Origin: Nocardia wallacei
Lineage (GTDB): Bacteria > Actinomycetota > Actinomycetes > Mycobacteriales > Mycobacteriaceae
Assembly (NCBI RefSeq): GCF_029868745.1
Contig: NZ_JARWOP010000086.1
Span: 1-37,540, forward strand
DNA length: 37,540 bases
Direction of reading: 5' to 3'
Below, in pieces: positions 16,641-28,353 of the stretch (its first letter is position 1; each line of letters starts with the position of its first letter). The translations under genes were made by a program, and so were the position numbers. The notes under the pieces are model-generated. The model was not told where the DNA came from and searched no databases. It saw only the letters and a list, made by a program, of their open reading frames with translations.

Positions 16641-17345
16641 GTGGCCGTGGACGCGATACAGCAGGGGACGCCGGAGCAACCGGTGACGTCGCAGCCGCGC
16701 CGGATCGGACTGGTCGAGGACCACGAGTCCGTGGCGCTCGGTCTGGCCTCGATGCTGGCGGGGGAGGCCGATCTCGAACTCGTGCTGACCGCTGGGACGG
16801 TGGGTGAGCTGCTCGCGGCGGCGCCGCAGCTGGATCTGGTGGTGCTGGATCTGCGGCTGGCCGACGGTTCCACGCCGCAGGACAATGTGCGCGCGTTGCG
16901 CGATCGCGGCCTCGAGGTGCTGGTGTTCACCGGCGCCGACAATCCGTTCCTGGTGCGTTCGGCCGCGCGTGCGGGTGTGCTGGGCGTGGTGCGCAAGTCG
17001 GAGGACGTGCAGACCGTCGTGTCGGCGGTGCGCGCGGCCGCCTCGGGGGAGCAGGTGGTGACCACGGATTGGGCCGCCGCCATCGACGGAGACCCGCAGC
17101 TCTCGGACGTCGGGCTCAGCCCGCGCCAGCAGGAAGTGCTCACGCTGTACGCGTCGGGAGAGAAGGCATCGCGGGTAGCGCGGCTGACGGGGCTCTCGGA
17201 GCAGACCGTCAACGACTATCTCGGGCGCATCCGCCAGAAGTACGCCGATGCCGGTCGGCCCGCCCCCACCAAGACCGACCTGTACAAGCGGGCGGTGGAG
17301 GACGGCTGGCTACCGGTGCCCGAACGCGGCAACCCCCGGGCATGA
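16641..17345 (+). CDS. NarL/LuxR-family response regulator
   Basis: The 234-residue protein has an N-terminal receiver domain with the acidic pocket Glu26-Asp27 (LVEDHE), phosphoacceptor Asp70 (VVLDLRLADGS), Thr97 (FTGAD) and Lys119. The C-terminal LuxR-type helix-turn-helix is LSPRQQEVLTLYASGEKASR with SEQTVNDYLGRIRQKYADAG, so all residues needed for phosphotransfer are present. GAAGGGG precedes two possible GTG starts at 16641 and 16647, and the second has the better spacing (9 nt). Its stop overlaps the ATG of the histidine kinase (ATGA), tying it to that sensor. Target genes are unknown, and no regulated locus is obvious nearby. Confidence 0.92.
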   Translation: MAVDAIQQGTPEQPVTSQPRRIGLVEDHESVALGLASMLAGEADLELVLTAGTVGELLAAAPQLDLVVLDLRLADGSTPQDNVRALRDRGLEVLVFTGADNPFLVRSAARAGVLGVVRKSEDVQTVVSAVRAAASGEQVVTTDWAAAIDGDPQLSDVGLSPRQQEVLTLYASGEKASRVARLTGLSEQTVNDYLGRIRQKYADAGRPAPTKTDLYKRAVEDGWLPVPERGNPRA

Positions 17346-18622
17346 TCGCTGTCGGCACGACGGAGGCACCGATCGTCCGGGCGGGTCCGCTGGTGCGGGC
17401 GGGAACGTGGTGGCGCGGCCATTCGGTGAGCGAGGACGCCGGCGCGGTGGCATTCGACCGGATCGTCCGGCGGCTGGGCCTGTCGATGGGTATCGGCGGG
17501 ATGATCATGGGCCTGGTCGACCTCCCCGAGATCGTCGCCCAGAGCCGGCATGCGCCGGATTGGTGGGCGCCGATCGCGGCGGCACTGGTGTTCGGCGGCT
17601 TCCCGGTCCTGGCGGCAGTGTCGATTCGCTTGCGGCCCAAGGCTATTCGTGCGGTCTCCGGGTTCATCGCGGTGGGCTACCTGGCCGGTCTGGCCACGTT
17701 GCCGTTCGCCCTGCAGACCCACACCGTGGATGCGGCCTCGATGTGGGTGTACCGGATGCTGCCACTGGGCATGCTGACCGCCGCGCTGGCCTGGCCGGTG
17801 CTGCTGTCGGCCGGGTATCTGCTGGTCGGTTCGGTGGCGGTGGCGGCGAGCAACGTCTATCTGGTCGAGGAGCTCACGGCGATGTCGGCGGTCAGCGCGT
17901 TCGCCCGCGCCTTCGGGCTGTCCACACTGCTGCTGTGGTGCGTGGCCAGCGCGTTGAGCGCGACCGCTCGCGTGGACCGGGAGTCGGCGCGGGCCAGCCG
18001 GCAGGCGGCGTCGTCGGCCGCGGCCTCGGCCCGCGATCACGAAAGGTCCCGCTTCGCCGCGCTGATCCATGACGCCGTGCTCTCCACCCTGCTCGACGCC
18101 TCCCGCGGCAACGAGCAGTCGGCGGTGCTGCGCCGCCAGGCCGAACGCACCCTCGAACAGCTCGACGAGATCCGTGTCGCCGCCCGCGAACCCGATGTCC
18201 TCGACGCCCGCGCGGCGGTCATCTTCCTGCGTTCGGCCGTGCACGAGATCAATCCGGGCATCCGCTTCGCCACGCGGACCTGGCCCGGCTTCGACGACCT
18301 GCGCATGCCGGTGCACGCGGCCACCACGCTGGCCTCGGCGCTGGGCGAGGCCGTGCGAAACAGCCTGCGGCACGCGGCGATCCCCGGACGGACCGTGCAC
18401 CGCACCGTCACCTGCACCATCAGCGCGGGCAGTATCCGGCTCGTCTTCACCGACGACGGAGCGGGTTTCGACGTGCGGCGGGTGCCGTCGGACCGGCTCG
18501 GCATCTCGGTCAGCATCCTGGGCCGGATGCGGCAGCTCGCCGGCGGCGCCGGGTTCGTGGAATCGCAGCCGGGGGAGGGGACGGCGGTGACGCTGGTGTG
18601 GGGCGGCGATGGTTCGCACTGA
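17342..18622 (+). CDS. sensor histidine kinase (NarL-partner type)
   Basis: The 426-residue protein has an N-terminal block of about six membrane segments between residues 45 and 210, with very short loops, so the signal is probably sensed in the membrane. A dimerisation helix carries the phosphoacceptor His243 followed by Asp (FAALIHDAVLSTLLD), the HD pattern of NarL/DesK-type kinases. The ATPase domain has an N-box (GEAVRNSLRHA, Asn340) and a G1 box (DDGAGFD, 371-377). The C-terminus retains GEGTAVTLVW. The start ATG overlaps the response-regulator stop by 4 bp, and the 3' end overlaps the next gene by 14 bp. Confidence 0.9.
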   Translation: MIAVGTTEAPIVRAGPLVRAGTWWRGHSVSEDAGAVAFDRIVRRLGLSMGIGGMIMGLVDLPEIVAQSRHAPDWWAPIAAALVFGGFPVLAAVSIRLRPKAIRAVSGFIAVGYLAGLATLPFALQTHTVDAASMWVYRMLPLGMLTAALAWPVLLSAGYLLVGSVAVAASNVYLVEELTAMSAVSAFARAFGLSTLLLWCVASALSATARVDRESARASRQAASSAAASARDHERSRFAALIHDAVLSTLLDASRGNEQSAVLRRQAERTLEQLDEIRVAAREPDVLDARAAVIFLRSAVHEINPGIRFATRTWPGFDDLRMPVHAATTLASALGEAVRNSLRHAAIPGRTVHRTVTCTISAGSIRLVFTDDGAGFDVRRVPSDRLGISVSILGRMRQLAGGAGFVESQPGEGTAVTLVWGGDGSH

Positions 18623-19652
18623 CTTCCGGGACCCCGATGTCGCCGCGGGGTTCGGTTTGCGGGAGTTGCTCGGCCTGCGTGGCGGTGCGGCCTGGCTGTT
18701 CCTGCTGATCCTGGAATTGACGATCGTGCTGTACATGCTGCGCAACTTGTCGGCCTCGCCGTTGTGGGCGGTGCTGATCGCGCTGGTCGTGCAGGTGATC
18801 GCGGGGGCGCTGGTGCTGGTGGTGCCGACCGACCCGCTGCCCTGGCCGGTCACGGCGTACGTGGTCGCGGCCGGGCCGGTCGCCACGGTGCTGACCGTCG
18901 CCCATCTGGATGCCGCGCACGCCGGGCACATGGTGTGGACGACCTTCGTCACCTCCTACGTGCTCGCGGTGCTGGTGCTGCGCGGCCGATTGCGGGCGGC
19001 CTGGCTCGGTGTCGCCGGGGTGGTGGTGGTCGACGGTCTGGCGGCGGCCCGGATCGGCAGCGCCGACGGCGCCATCTCCGCGGCCCTGGTACCGGTCGGC
19101 ACGGTCACGGCCATCTCGGTGTTCGCGGTGATCATGCGCCCGACCCAGCGCACGCTGCGGATCCTGCGCGAAGAAGTCACGATCCGCGCCGCCGCGGAGG
19201 CCACCATGGCCGCCGCCGACGGCGAGCGCGTCCGGCAGCTGGCGCGGCTGGACCGAGTGGCGCGGCCGATCCTGGAGCGGATCGCCGACGGCGCCGAACT
19301 CACCGCCGCGGAACGCGAGGAATGCCGGTTGCTGGAGGCGGAACTGCGCGACGGCCTGCGCGCGCCGAAACTGGTGACCGAGGAACTCAGCGGCGCGGCC
19401 CGCGGCGCTCGCTCCCGCGGCGTCGAGGTGGTGCTGCTCGACGACGGGGGCTTCGCCGGTGCGCCGCAGTGGGTACGTCAGCGCGTAATCGACTCGGCGA
19501 CAAAGGAATTGGACGCCGCCAACGGTGGTTCGATCACGGTGCGGGTGCTGCCGACGGGCCGCCGGGTGCTGGCGACGGTGCTCGCCAACGCCCCGGAGCA
19601 CGACCGCCGCACCGAGATCGACACCGACGGCAACATCTCGGTATCGACCTGA
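18609..19652 (+). CDS. membrane protein resembling a degenerate histidine kinase
   Basis: The 347-residue protein has about five or six N-terminal membrane segments, then a helical linker (RPTQRTLRILREEVTIRAAA). The C-terminal region has the size and secondary-structure pattern of a kinase core. It lacks a phosphoacceptor His in the helix (AADGERVRQLARLDRVARPI) and has no N-box or DxGxG nucleotide motif; the strand-like end (SITVRVLPTGRRVLATVLAN) mimics the last ATPase strand. It overlaps the true kinase by 14 bp, so the two are co-expressed in fixed ratio. I infer a pseudokinase or co-sensor. The similarity is structural impression only, and a novel membrane protein is the alternative. Confidence 0.65.
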   Translation: MVRTDFRDPDVAAGFGLRELLGLRGGAAWLFLLILELTIVLYMLRNLSASPLWAVLIALVVQVIAGALVLVVPTDPLPWPVTAYVVAAGPVATVLTVAHLDAAHAGHMVWTTFVTSYVLAVLVLRGRLRAAWLGVAGVVVVDGLAAARIGSADGAISAALVPVGTVTAISVFAVIMRPTQRTLRILREEVTIRAAAEATMAAADGERVRQLARLDRVARPILERIADGAELTAAEREECRLLEAELRDGLRAPKLVTEELSGAARGARSRGVEVVLLDDGGFAGAPQWVRQRVIDSATKELDAANGGSITVRVLPTGRRVLATVLANAPEHDRRTEIDTDGNISVST

Positions 19653-19677
19653 GGCGTCGCGGGATCCCGGCGTGGGC

Positions 19678-20124
19678 TCAGTCGTCGCAGCGTCCGGGGC
19701 CGCCCCGGCGCATCTGGTCGCGCAGCGCGTCCTGCACCGTGCTGGACAGCCACGAATTCAGTGACATCCCGTTCTGCGCGGCGGCCTGCTCGGCGCGCGA
19801 CTTGATCTGGTCGACCAGGCGGAGCGTGACCCGGCTGATGTCACCGGTCAGATCTTCGAAAGTGGGCGTCTCGTCCGGACGCTCGTCGGCCCGCACATCG
19901 ACGCGCGCGTCGGTGCCGTCCATCGACACCCGGACGGTCCGATCGCCGAGTGCCTCGCTGATCTCGGCGGCCAGGTCCGACAGCGCCGCGAGCAGCGTCA
20001 ACCGCGCTGCGTTCTCGGTGGCCGCGGCCAAGGCGGCGGCGGTGGCCTGCGTCTTCTCGTCGCCGAGTGCCGCCGCCGCGACCAGATCCTCGCGTAATCG
20101 CGCGGTATAGGTGTTCAAATCCAT
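19678..20124 (-). CDS. HicB-like / ribbon-helix-helix protein
   Basis: The 148-residue protein starts with an Ala-rich helical domain (LREDLVAAAALGDEKTQATA). A short beta segment follows, then a ribbon-helix-helix DNA-binding motif near the C-terminus (SRVTLRLVDQIKSRAEQAAA, then NGMSLNSWLSSTVQDAL). Actinobacterial genes of this kind are often annotated as toxin-antitoxin histone-like or HicB-family proteins. No toxin gene is adjacent, so it stands alone. A 10-bp palindrome spanning the ATG suggests strong self-repression. The gene is convergent with the kinase-like gene and divergent from dapA. Confidence 0.8.
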   Translation of the reverse strand: MDLNTYTARLREDLVAAAALGDEKTQATAAALAAATENAARLTLLAALSDLAAEISEALGDRTVRVSMDGTDARVDVRADERPDETPTFEDLTGDISRVTLRLVDQIKSRAEQAAAQNGMSLNSWLSSTVQDALRDQMRRGGPGRCDD

Positions 20125-20155
20125 GACATCAGCATGACGCCATTCCTGATGTCAT
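20123..20155. promoter_or_regulatory. perfect 10-bp inverted repeat overlapping the RHH start codon (operator)
   Basis: ATGACATCAG (20123-20132) and CTGATGTCAT (20146-20155) are perfect inverted repeats with a 13-bp spacer. The first arm includes part of the ATG codon of the minus-strand RHH gene, and an additional ATGAC lies inside the spacer. A further TGATGTCG half-site follows at 20169-20176. Such clustered half-sites are typical of ribbon-helix-helix autoregulation. They may also affect the dapA promoter about 105 bp away. Confidence 0.75.
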
Positions 20156-20191
20156 ACAAGCGGCAAAATGATGTCGCGGTTGCTGTCGTGA

Positions 20192-23265
<3,074 letters not shown>

Positions 23266-23306
23266 GGGTGTGTCGGCGGCCACAGTCCCGGTGGCCGCGA
23301 GTCGAT

Positions 23307-23312
23307 TAGGCT
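23307..23312 (+). promoter_or_regulatory. leaderless -10 element (TAGGCT)
   Basis: TAGGCT lies 7 nt before the ATG at 23320, indicating an independent leaderless transcript for the DinB-like gene rather than read-through only from rnj. Confidence 0.6.
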
Positions 23313-23319
23313 CGAGAGC

Positions 23320-23943
23320 ATGAGTATGGCCCGACGGGAGCGGCGCGCCCTGGTCGTGACCATGACCGCCGCGGGCCCCGACGCACCGACGCTGTGCGGC
23401 GCCTGGACCGTGCGCGACCTGGCCGCGCACCTGGTGGTGCGCGAGCGCCGCCCCGACGCCGCACCCGGCATCATGCTGAAACCCCTTGCGGGCCACCTGG
23501 AATCGGTGCAGGAGCGCGCCGCCCAGCGGCCGTTCACCGAGCTGCTGGAGCAGGTCCGCACCGGCCCGCCGTGGTGGTCGCCGCTGTATCCTGTGGACGC
23601 GGTGGTCAACCTCACCGAGATGTTCGTCCACCACGAGGACGTGCGCCGCGGCGAACCCGGTTGGGAGCCACGCACATTGAGCGAGGCCGACGAGGCCAAG
23701 CTGTGGAACGCGGTGCGCCGGATGGCCCGCGTGGCCTACCGCAAGTCCCCGGTCACGGTCGTACTGACCACCCCGCAGGGCGAGCGCGTCGCCGCCCACA
23801 ACGCCGGCGGCGACGCGGTGATCCTCACCGGCCCACCCTCCGAACTCCTGCTGCACGCCTTCGGCCGCAACGAGGTCCGCCTCGAGACCACCGGCCCGGA
23901 CGAGGACGTCAAGGCGGTTTTCGCCACCGACCGCAGCGTCTGA
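23320..23943 (+). CDS. TIGR03085-like metal-binding protein (DinB/maleylpyruvate isomerase fold)
   Basis: The 207-residue protein fits the actinobacterial TIGR03085 group. The N-terminal LCGAWTVRDLAAHLVVRERR places the usual metal-site His in AAHL. The central NLTEMFVHHEDVRRGEPGWE carries further His/Asp ligands, and a C-terminal sterol-carrier-like domain follows (PQGERVAAHNAG, then GPPSELLLHAFGRNE). Related mycothiol-dependent enzymes act on small electrophiles, but the substrate of this group is not known to me. It sits 54 bp after rnj with its own leaderless promoter and precedes ftsK. Confidence 0.88.
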   Translation: MSMARRERRALVVTMTAAGPDAPTLCGAWTVRDLAAHLVVRERRPDAAPGIMLKPLAGHLESVQERAAQRPFTELLEQVRTGPPWWSPLYPVDAVVNLTEMFVHHEDVRRGEPGWEPRTLSEADEAKLWNAVRRMARVAYRKSPVTVVLTTPQGERVAAHNAGGDAVILTGPPSELLLHAFGRNEVRLETTGPDEDVKAVFATDRSV

Positions 23944-24114
23944 CCCGGAACAGAAGCCGCACCGGCCACCGCCTCACCTCCGGGTCCCGGAGGTCGGTTC
24001 GATTGCCGAGTTGGCCTGCTCACCGGGACGAAAACGGGCTGTGAGCGGCGGGGCTGGACTATGTGATGTTCGTGGTGTGGGTGTTGCGGATGGTCTGGAT
24101 GGGGCGATTGCGGC

Positions 24115-24120
24115 TAGCCT
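24115..24120 (+). promoter_or_regulatory. leaderless -10 element (TAGCCT) for ftsK
   Basis: TAGCCT lies 6 nt before the ftsK ATG at 24127 with no ribosome-binding site between, giving a leaderless message. Confidence 0.6.
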
Positions 24121-24126
24121 GAGGCT

Positions 24127-26742
24127 ATGGCAGGTAAGTCCCGCGGCACCACGACCTCACGTGCGCGGGCGGGATCGACCCGGGGGAGGGCTCCGGCGCG
24201 GTCTCGTTCCGCCGGATCACGGACGGGGTCGACGCCACGCGGGTCGACCACGCGCGGGCGCACCTCCGCGACGCGGCGTCCCGCACCGCGGGCGCGGTCC
24301 AATACGGCCCCGCTGGCCGTGCTCGGGCGCGGGATCGGCAACGGCTGGTCGATGCTCGCGCGCGGCGTCGGCGCCACCACCCGCACACTGAGTCGCGCCG
24401 GGGAGATCGAGCACGGGCACCGGCGCGACGGAATCGCGCTGGTGCTCATCGCGTTCAGCGTGATCATCGCGGCGGCGGTGTGGCTGGCGGCGGGCGGTCC
24501 GGTCGGGCACGCGGTCGACACCGCGATCCGCTGGATCACCGGATCCGCCTCGGCGGCGCTGCCGTTCGTCGCCGTGGCCGTGGCGGTGATCCTGATGCGC
24601 ACCGAACCTCGGCCCGAGATCCGGCCGCGCCTGGTGCTGGGCGGCCTGCTGGTCGGGCTCCCCGCGCTGGGGCTGTGGCACATCGCCGCGGGTGCGCCCA
24701 CCGATCCGCACGGGCGCTCGCACGCCGCGGGTTTCGCCGGCTACGTGGTGGGCGGCCCACTGCGCGACGGCCTGACGGCCTGGCTCGCGGTCCCACTGTT
24801 GCTGATCGCCATGGTGTTCGGCGTGCTGCTGCTGACCGGAACCACCGTGCGCGAGGTGCCCAACCGGCTGCGCGAACTGTTCGGCACGGGCAGCCGCGGC
24901 GACGAATACGACTCCTACGACGGCCAATACGGTCTCTACGACCCGGAGAACTTCGACGCCGACGGCTTCCCGCTGCACGGGAGCAAGTCCCGGCGCCGCG
25001 GCCGTACCCCCGCGGAGAACTATCCGACCGACGAATTCGGCGGCTCCGACGCGGTCACCGAGGTCATCGGAGAGCCGCCGCTGCGCGACGCCAAGGACAT
25101 CGCCGCCGAGACCGCCGAGGCGGCCGCGGCCGAAAAGCCCGCCCCCAAGCCGAAACCCAAGAAGCTGCCCAAGGTCGTCGACCAGACCCCCGACCCGCCC
25201 GCACCGCAGCAACTGGAGTTCGTCACCGAACGGCAAGTGGAGGGCGACTACCAGCTGCCGCCGATGTCGCTGCTGATCGACGGCGATCCGCCGAAACGCC
25301 GCAGCGCCGCCAACGAATCGATGATCGAGGCGATCACCGAGGTGCTGGTGCAGTTCAAGATCGACGCCGCGGTCACCGGATTCGTGCGCGGCCCGACGGT
25401 CACCCGCTACGAGGTGGAACTCGGGCCCGGCGTGAAGGTCGAGAAGATCACCGCCCTCGCCCGCAATATCGCCTATGCCGTGGCGACGGAGAACGTCCGG
25501 CTGCTGGCGCCGATCCCGGGTAAGTCGGCAGTCGGCATCGAGGTGCCCAACTCCGACCGCGAGCTGGTGCGCCTGGCCGACGTGCTCAAGGCGCCCTCGA
25601 CGCGAAACGACCACCACCCCTTGCTGATCGGGCTCGGCAAGAACATCGAGGGCGAATTCCTCGCCGCCAACCTGGCGAAGATGCCGCATCTGCTGGTGGC
25701 CGGTTCCACCGGCTCGGGTAAGTCGAGCTTCGTGAACTCGATGCTGGTGTCGCTGCTGCAGCGCGCGACGCCCGACGAGGTGCGAATGATCCTCATCGAC
25801 CCGAAGATGGTGGAACTCACGCCCTACGAAGGCATTCCGCATCTGATCACGCCCATCATCACGCAGCCGAAGAAGGCCGCCGCCGCGCTGGCCTGGCTGG
25901 TGGAGGAGATGGAGCAGCGATACCAGGACATGCAGGCCAGCAAGGTCCGCCACATCGATGACTTCAACAAGAAGGTCAAGTCGGGCCAGATCACCACGCC
26001 GCTGGGCAGCGAGCGGGTGTACCGGCCTTACCCGTACATCCTCGCCATCGTCGACGAGCTGGCCGACCTGATGATGACCGCGCCTCGCGACGTCGAGGAC
26101 GCGATCGTGCGCATCACCCAGAAGGCCCGCGCCGCGGGCATTCACCTGGTGCTGGCGACGCAGCGGCCGTCGGTGGACGTGGTCACCGGCCTGATCAAGA
26201 CCAACGTGCCGTCCCGGCTGGCCTTCGCCACCTCCTCGCTGACCGACTCGCGGGTCATCCTCGACCAGCCCGGCGCGGAGAAGCTGATCGGCATGGGCGA
26301 CGGCCTGTTCCTGCCGATGGGCGCCAACAAGCCGACCCGCCTGCAGGGCGCGTTCATCTCCGACGAGGAGATCCAGGGCGTCGTCGACTTCGCCAAGAAC
26401 CAGGCCGAACCCGAGTACCAGGAAGGCGTCACCAGCGCCAAGGCCGGTGAGAAGAAGGACGTCGACCCGGACATCGGCGACGACCTGGACCTGTTCGTGC
26501 AGGCCGTCGAGCTGGTGGTCACCTCGCAGTTCGGCTCGACCTCGATGCTGCAGCGCAAGCTGCGCGTCGGTTTCGCCAAGGCGGGCCGCCTGATGGACCT
26601 GATGGAGACCCGCGGCGTCGTCGGACCCAGCGAGGGTTCCAAGGCCCGCGACGTGCTGATCAAGCCCGACGAGCTGGAGGGCCTGCTGTACACGATCAAG
26701 GGTGGCGACCCGGCCGCCGAGGAGCCCGAAGACGAAGCGTAG
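24127..26742 (+). CDS. ftsK: DNA translocase FtsK/SpoIIIE
   Basis: FtsK pumps chromosomal DNA through the division septum and helps resolve dimers. The 871-residue protein starts with an Arg/Ser/Thr-rich basic segment of about 90 residues. Four membrane segments follow between about residues 100 and 240 (such as IALVLIAFSVIIAAAVWLA), then an acidic Pro-rich linker. The motor domain has Walker A AGSTGSGKSS at 525-534 and Walker B AIVDELADLM at 640-649. The C-terminal gamma winged helix (LQRKLRVGFAKAGRLMDLME) reads KOPS-type polar sequences. It starts 6 nt behind a TAGCCT box and is likely transcribed alone. Confidence 0.96.
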   Translation: MAGKSRGTTTSRARAGSTRGRAPARSRSAGSRTGSTPRGSTTRGRTSATRRPAPRARSNTAPLAVLGRGIGNGWSMLARGVGATTRTLSRAGEIEHGHRRDGIALVLIAFSVIIAAAVWLAAGGPVGHAVDTAIRWITGSASAALPFVAVAVAVILMRTEPRPEIRPRLVLGGLLVGLPALGLWHIAAGAPTDPHGRSHAAGFAGYVVGGPLRDGLTAWLAVPLLLIAMVFGVLLLTGTTVREVPNRLRELFGTGSRGDEYDSYDGQYGLYDPENFDADGFPLHGSKSRRRGRTPAENYPTDEFGGSDAVTEVIGEPPLRDAKDIAAETAEAAAAEKPAPKPKPKKLPKVVDQTPDPPAPQQLEFVTERQVEGDYQLPPMSLLIDGDPPKRRSAANESMIEAITEVLVQFKIDAAVTGFVRGPTVTRYEVELGPGVKVEKITALARNIAYAVATENVRLLAPIPGKSAVGIEVPNSDRELVRLADVLKAPSTRNDHHPLLIGLGKNIEGEFLAANLAKMPHLLVAGSTGSGKSSFVNSMLVSLLQRATPDEVRMILIDPKMVELTPYEGIPHLITPIITQPKKAAAALAWLVEEMEQRYQDMQASKVRHIDDFNKKVKSGQITTPLGSERVYRPYPYILAIVDELADLMMTAPRDVEDAIVRITQKARAAGIHLVLATQRPSVDVVTGLIKTNVPSRLAFATSSLTDSRVILDQPGAEKLIGMGDGLFLPMGANKPTRLQGAFISDEEIQGVVDFAKNQAEPEYQEGVTSAKAGEKKDVDPDIGDDLDLFVQAVELVVTSQFGSTSMLQRKLRVGFAKAGRLMDLMETRGVVGPSEGSKARDVLIKPDELEGLLYTIKGGDPAAEEPEDEA

Positions 26743-27081
26743 GGCCGCCGGAAGTTGTTGCGGTGGAGTCCTTTTCGCCGCTCGCACCCTGCCGCTCAGC
26801 GTGGCTCCGGACACAGATCGGTGCCCGGATACCACCGTTCGACGATCCCTAACGCGCCGATGCCTTGTGAGTAGGTTCACCCGCGGACCCGGGCTCTCGC
26901 CCGGTGCGCCGCCGCGGTCCGCCGAAGTCGCTGGGAGCACGGGGATTTGCGGGCACGCCGCCCGCGCGGCCGGGCACCGAGTCGGCCCCGATCCGCGATT
27001 CCGGGGTTGCTTCGCGGCCCCGACCCGTAGGTAGCGTGGCTGGGAGGCACACCCGAACACCGTCGCAAGGAGTTGGACGCC
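26743..27081. other. intergenic region between ftsK and the MscS gene
   Basis: This 339-bp stretch holds no convincing gene; the frames across it are low-complexity. CCGGGC-TCTC-GCCCGG (26889-26904) is a perfect 6-bp hairpin that could end ftsK transcription, though it lacks a T run. TAGCGT near 27035 could serve as a -10 box for the MscS gene. Confidence 0.5.
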
Positions 27082-28134
27082 TTGGATGAGGTACTACGCC
27101 CGCTCATCGTTTTCGGCGGCACGCTCGCGGTCACGGTGGCGGTCGGCGTACTGATCGACCGGCTGCTGTGTTACGCCGCGACCAAGCACCCGCGAACGCG
27201 ACTGCCCGGCCTGCTGCGCCGGGTGCAGCTGCCCCTGCAGCTCCTGTTGGCCACGGCCGGACTGCAATTCACCTATCCGCTGGCGGAACTGCACCTGCGC
27301 CAGGACGCGGTGATTCGCAATCTGCTGGCCACCGCGGCGGTCCTGGCCGCCGCCTGGCTCACCATCCGCGTCGTCGATGCCGTCGCCGAGAACACCCTGG
27401 ACAAATACGCCGGCCGCACCGCCGACACCGCGCGGGTGCGCCGCCTGCACACCCAGCTGACCCTGGTGCGCCGGATCGTCACCACGGTGCTGGCACTGAC
27501 CAGCGCGGCCGTGGTGATGCTGCTGCTGTTCCCGGGCCTGCGCACACTGGGCACCTCGCTGCTGGCATCGGCCGGAATCATCGGCATCATCGCCGGTGTC
27601 GCGGCGCAGTCGACCCTCGGCAACTTGATGGCCGGGCTGCAGATCGCCTTCGGCGATTCCGTGAAGATCGGTGACACCGTGGTGGTCGAGGGGGAGTGGG
27701 GCACCGTCGAGGAGATCACCCTGTCGTTCCTCACCGTGCGGATCTGGGACGACCGCCGGCTGACCATGCCCGTCTCCTACTTCAACAACAAACCCTACGA
27801 GAACTGGTCCAAGGGCGGCCCGCAGCTCACCGGCACGGTCTTCCTGCACCTCGACCACAGCACCCCGGTCGCCGCGTTACGCGAGCACCTGCACGACTTC
27901 GTGCGGCGGCGGCAGGACTGGGACGGCCGGGACTGGAACCTGCTGGTCACCGGCAGCACGCCGACCAGCATCGTGGTCCGCGCCTCCATGTCGGCCCGCA
28001 ACGCCGACGACGTGTGGACGCTGCGCTGCGCGGTCCGCGAGGAGCTGGTGTCCTGGCTGAGCGCCTACCACCCGTACGCGCTGCCCAAGATCTTGACCGC
28101 CGTGGTGACACCGGCGCCCGCGATGGCGGACTGA
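27082..28134 (+). CDS. MscS-family mechanosensitive ion channel
   Basis: The 350-residue protein has four or five N-terminal membrane segments. The pore-lining segment and MscS beta-domain follow: LASAGIIGIIAGVAAQSTLG, then LMAGLQIAFGDSVKIGDTVV, VEGEWGTVEEITLSFLTVRI and RRLTMPVSYF. These are the conserved small-conductance channel motifs. Such channels open under membrane tension to release solutes in hypo-osmotic shock. I prefer the TTG at 27082 because AAGGAG at 27067-27072 lies 9 nt before it; another TTG at 27073 abuts that site. The C-terminal domain is shorter than in E. coli YnaI-type proteins. The gene stands alone. Confidence 0.9.
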   Translation: MDEVLRPLIVFGGTLAVTVAVGVLIDRLLCYAATKHPRTRLPGLLRRVQLPLQLLLATAGLQFTYPLAELHLRQDAVIRNLLATAAVLAAAWLTIRVVDAVAENTLDKYAGRTADTARVRRLHTQLTLVRRIVTTVLALTSAAVVMLLLFPGLRTLGTSLLASAGIIGIIAGVAAQSTLGNLMAGLQIAFGDSVKIGDTVVVEGEWGTVEEITLSFLTVRIWDDRRLTMPVSYFNNKPYENWSKGGPQLTGTVFLHLDHSTPVAALREHLHDFVRRRQDWDGRDWNLLVTGSTPTSIVVRASMSARNADDVWTLRCAVREELVSWLSAYHPYALPKILTAVVTPAPAMAD

Positions 28135-28158
28135 CCCGAGCTGGTCGCCCGCACAGTA

Positions 28159-28184
28159 GGATTCGTTGATTCGTCAGCGAATCC
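28159..28184. terminator. hairpin after the MscS gene (possible terminator)
   Basis: GGATTCG (28159-28165) and CGAATCC (28178-28184) form a perfect 7-bp stem 25 bp after the MscS stop. There is no T run, so it may be a weak intrinsic terminator or an operator for the small downstream gene. Confidence 0.4.
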
Positions 28185-28353
28185 GGCTGCGCGGCTGCGC
28201 GTTCCGCCGAGACGTACACCACACACCGAATCGATCGAAACGGACATCACCGCGGTTCCCGGACCGGTATCGTGATAACGGTTGTCGATCGCGTTCTGGC
28301 ACTCATGTTTTCGCGGCAGGTAGAGCGGTTTACCGAATCCGAAAGGTCACTGC

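Noticed and set aside
26702..27034. 110-residue frame between ftsK and the MscS gene
   Set aside because: It begins inside ftsK in another frame, has Pro/Arg-rich composition and no start signal.
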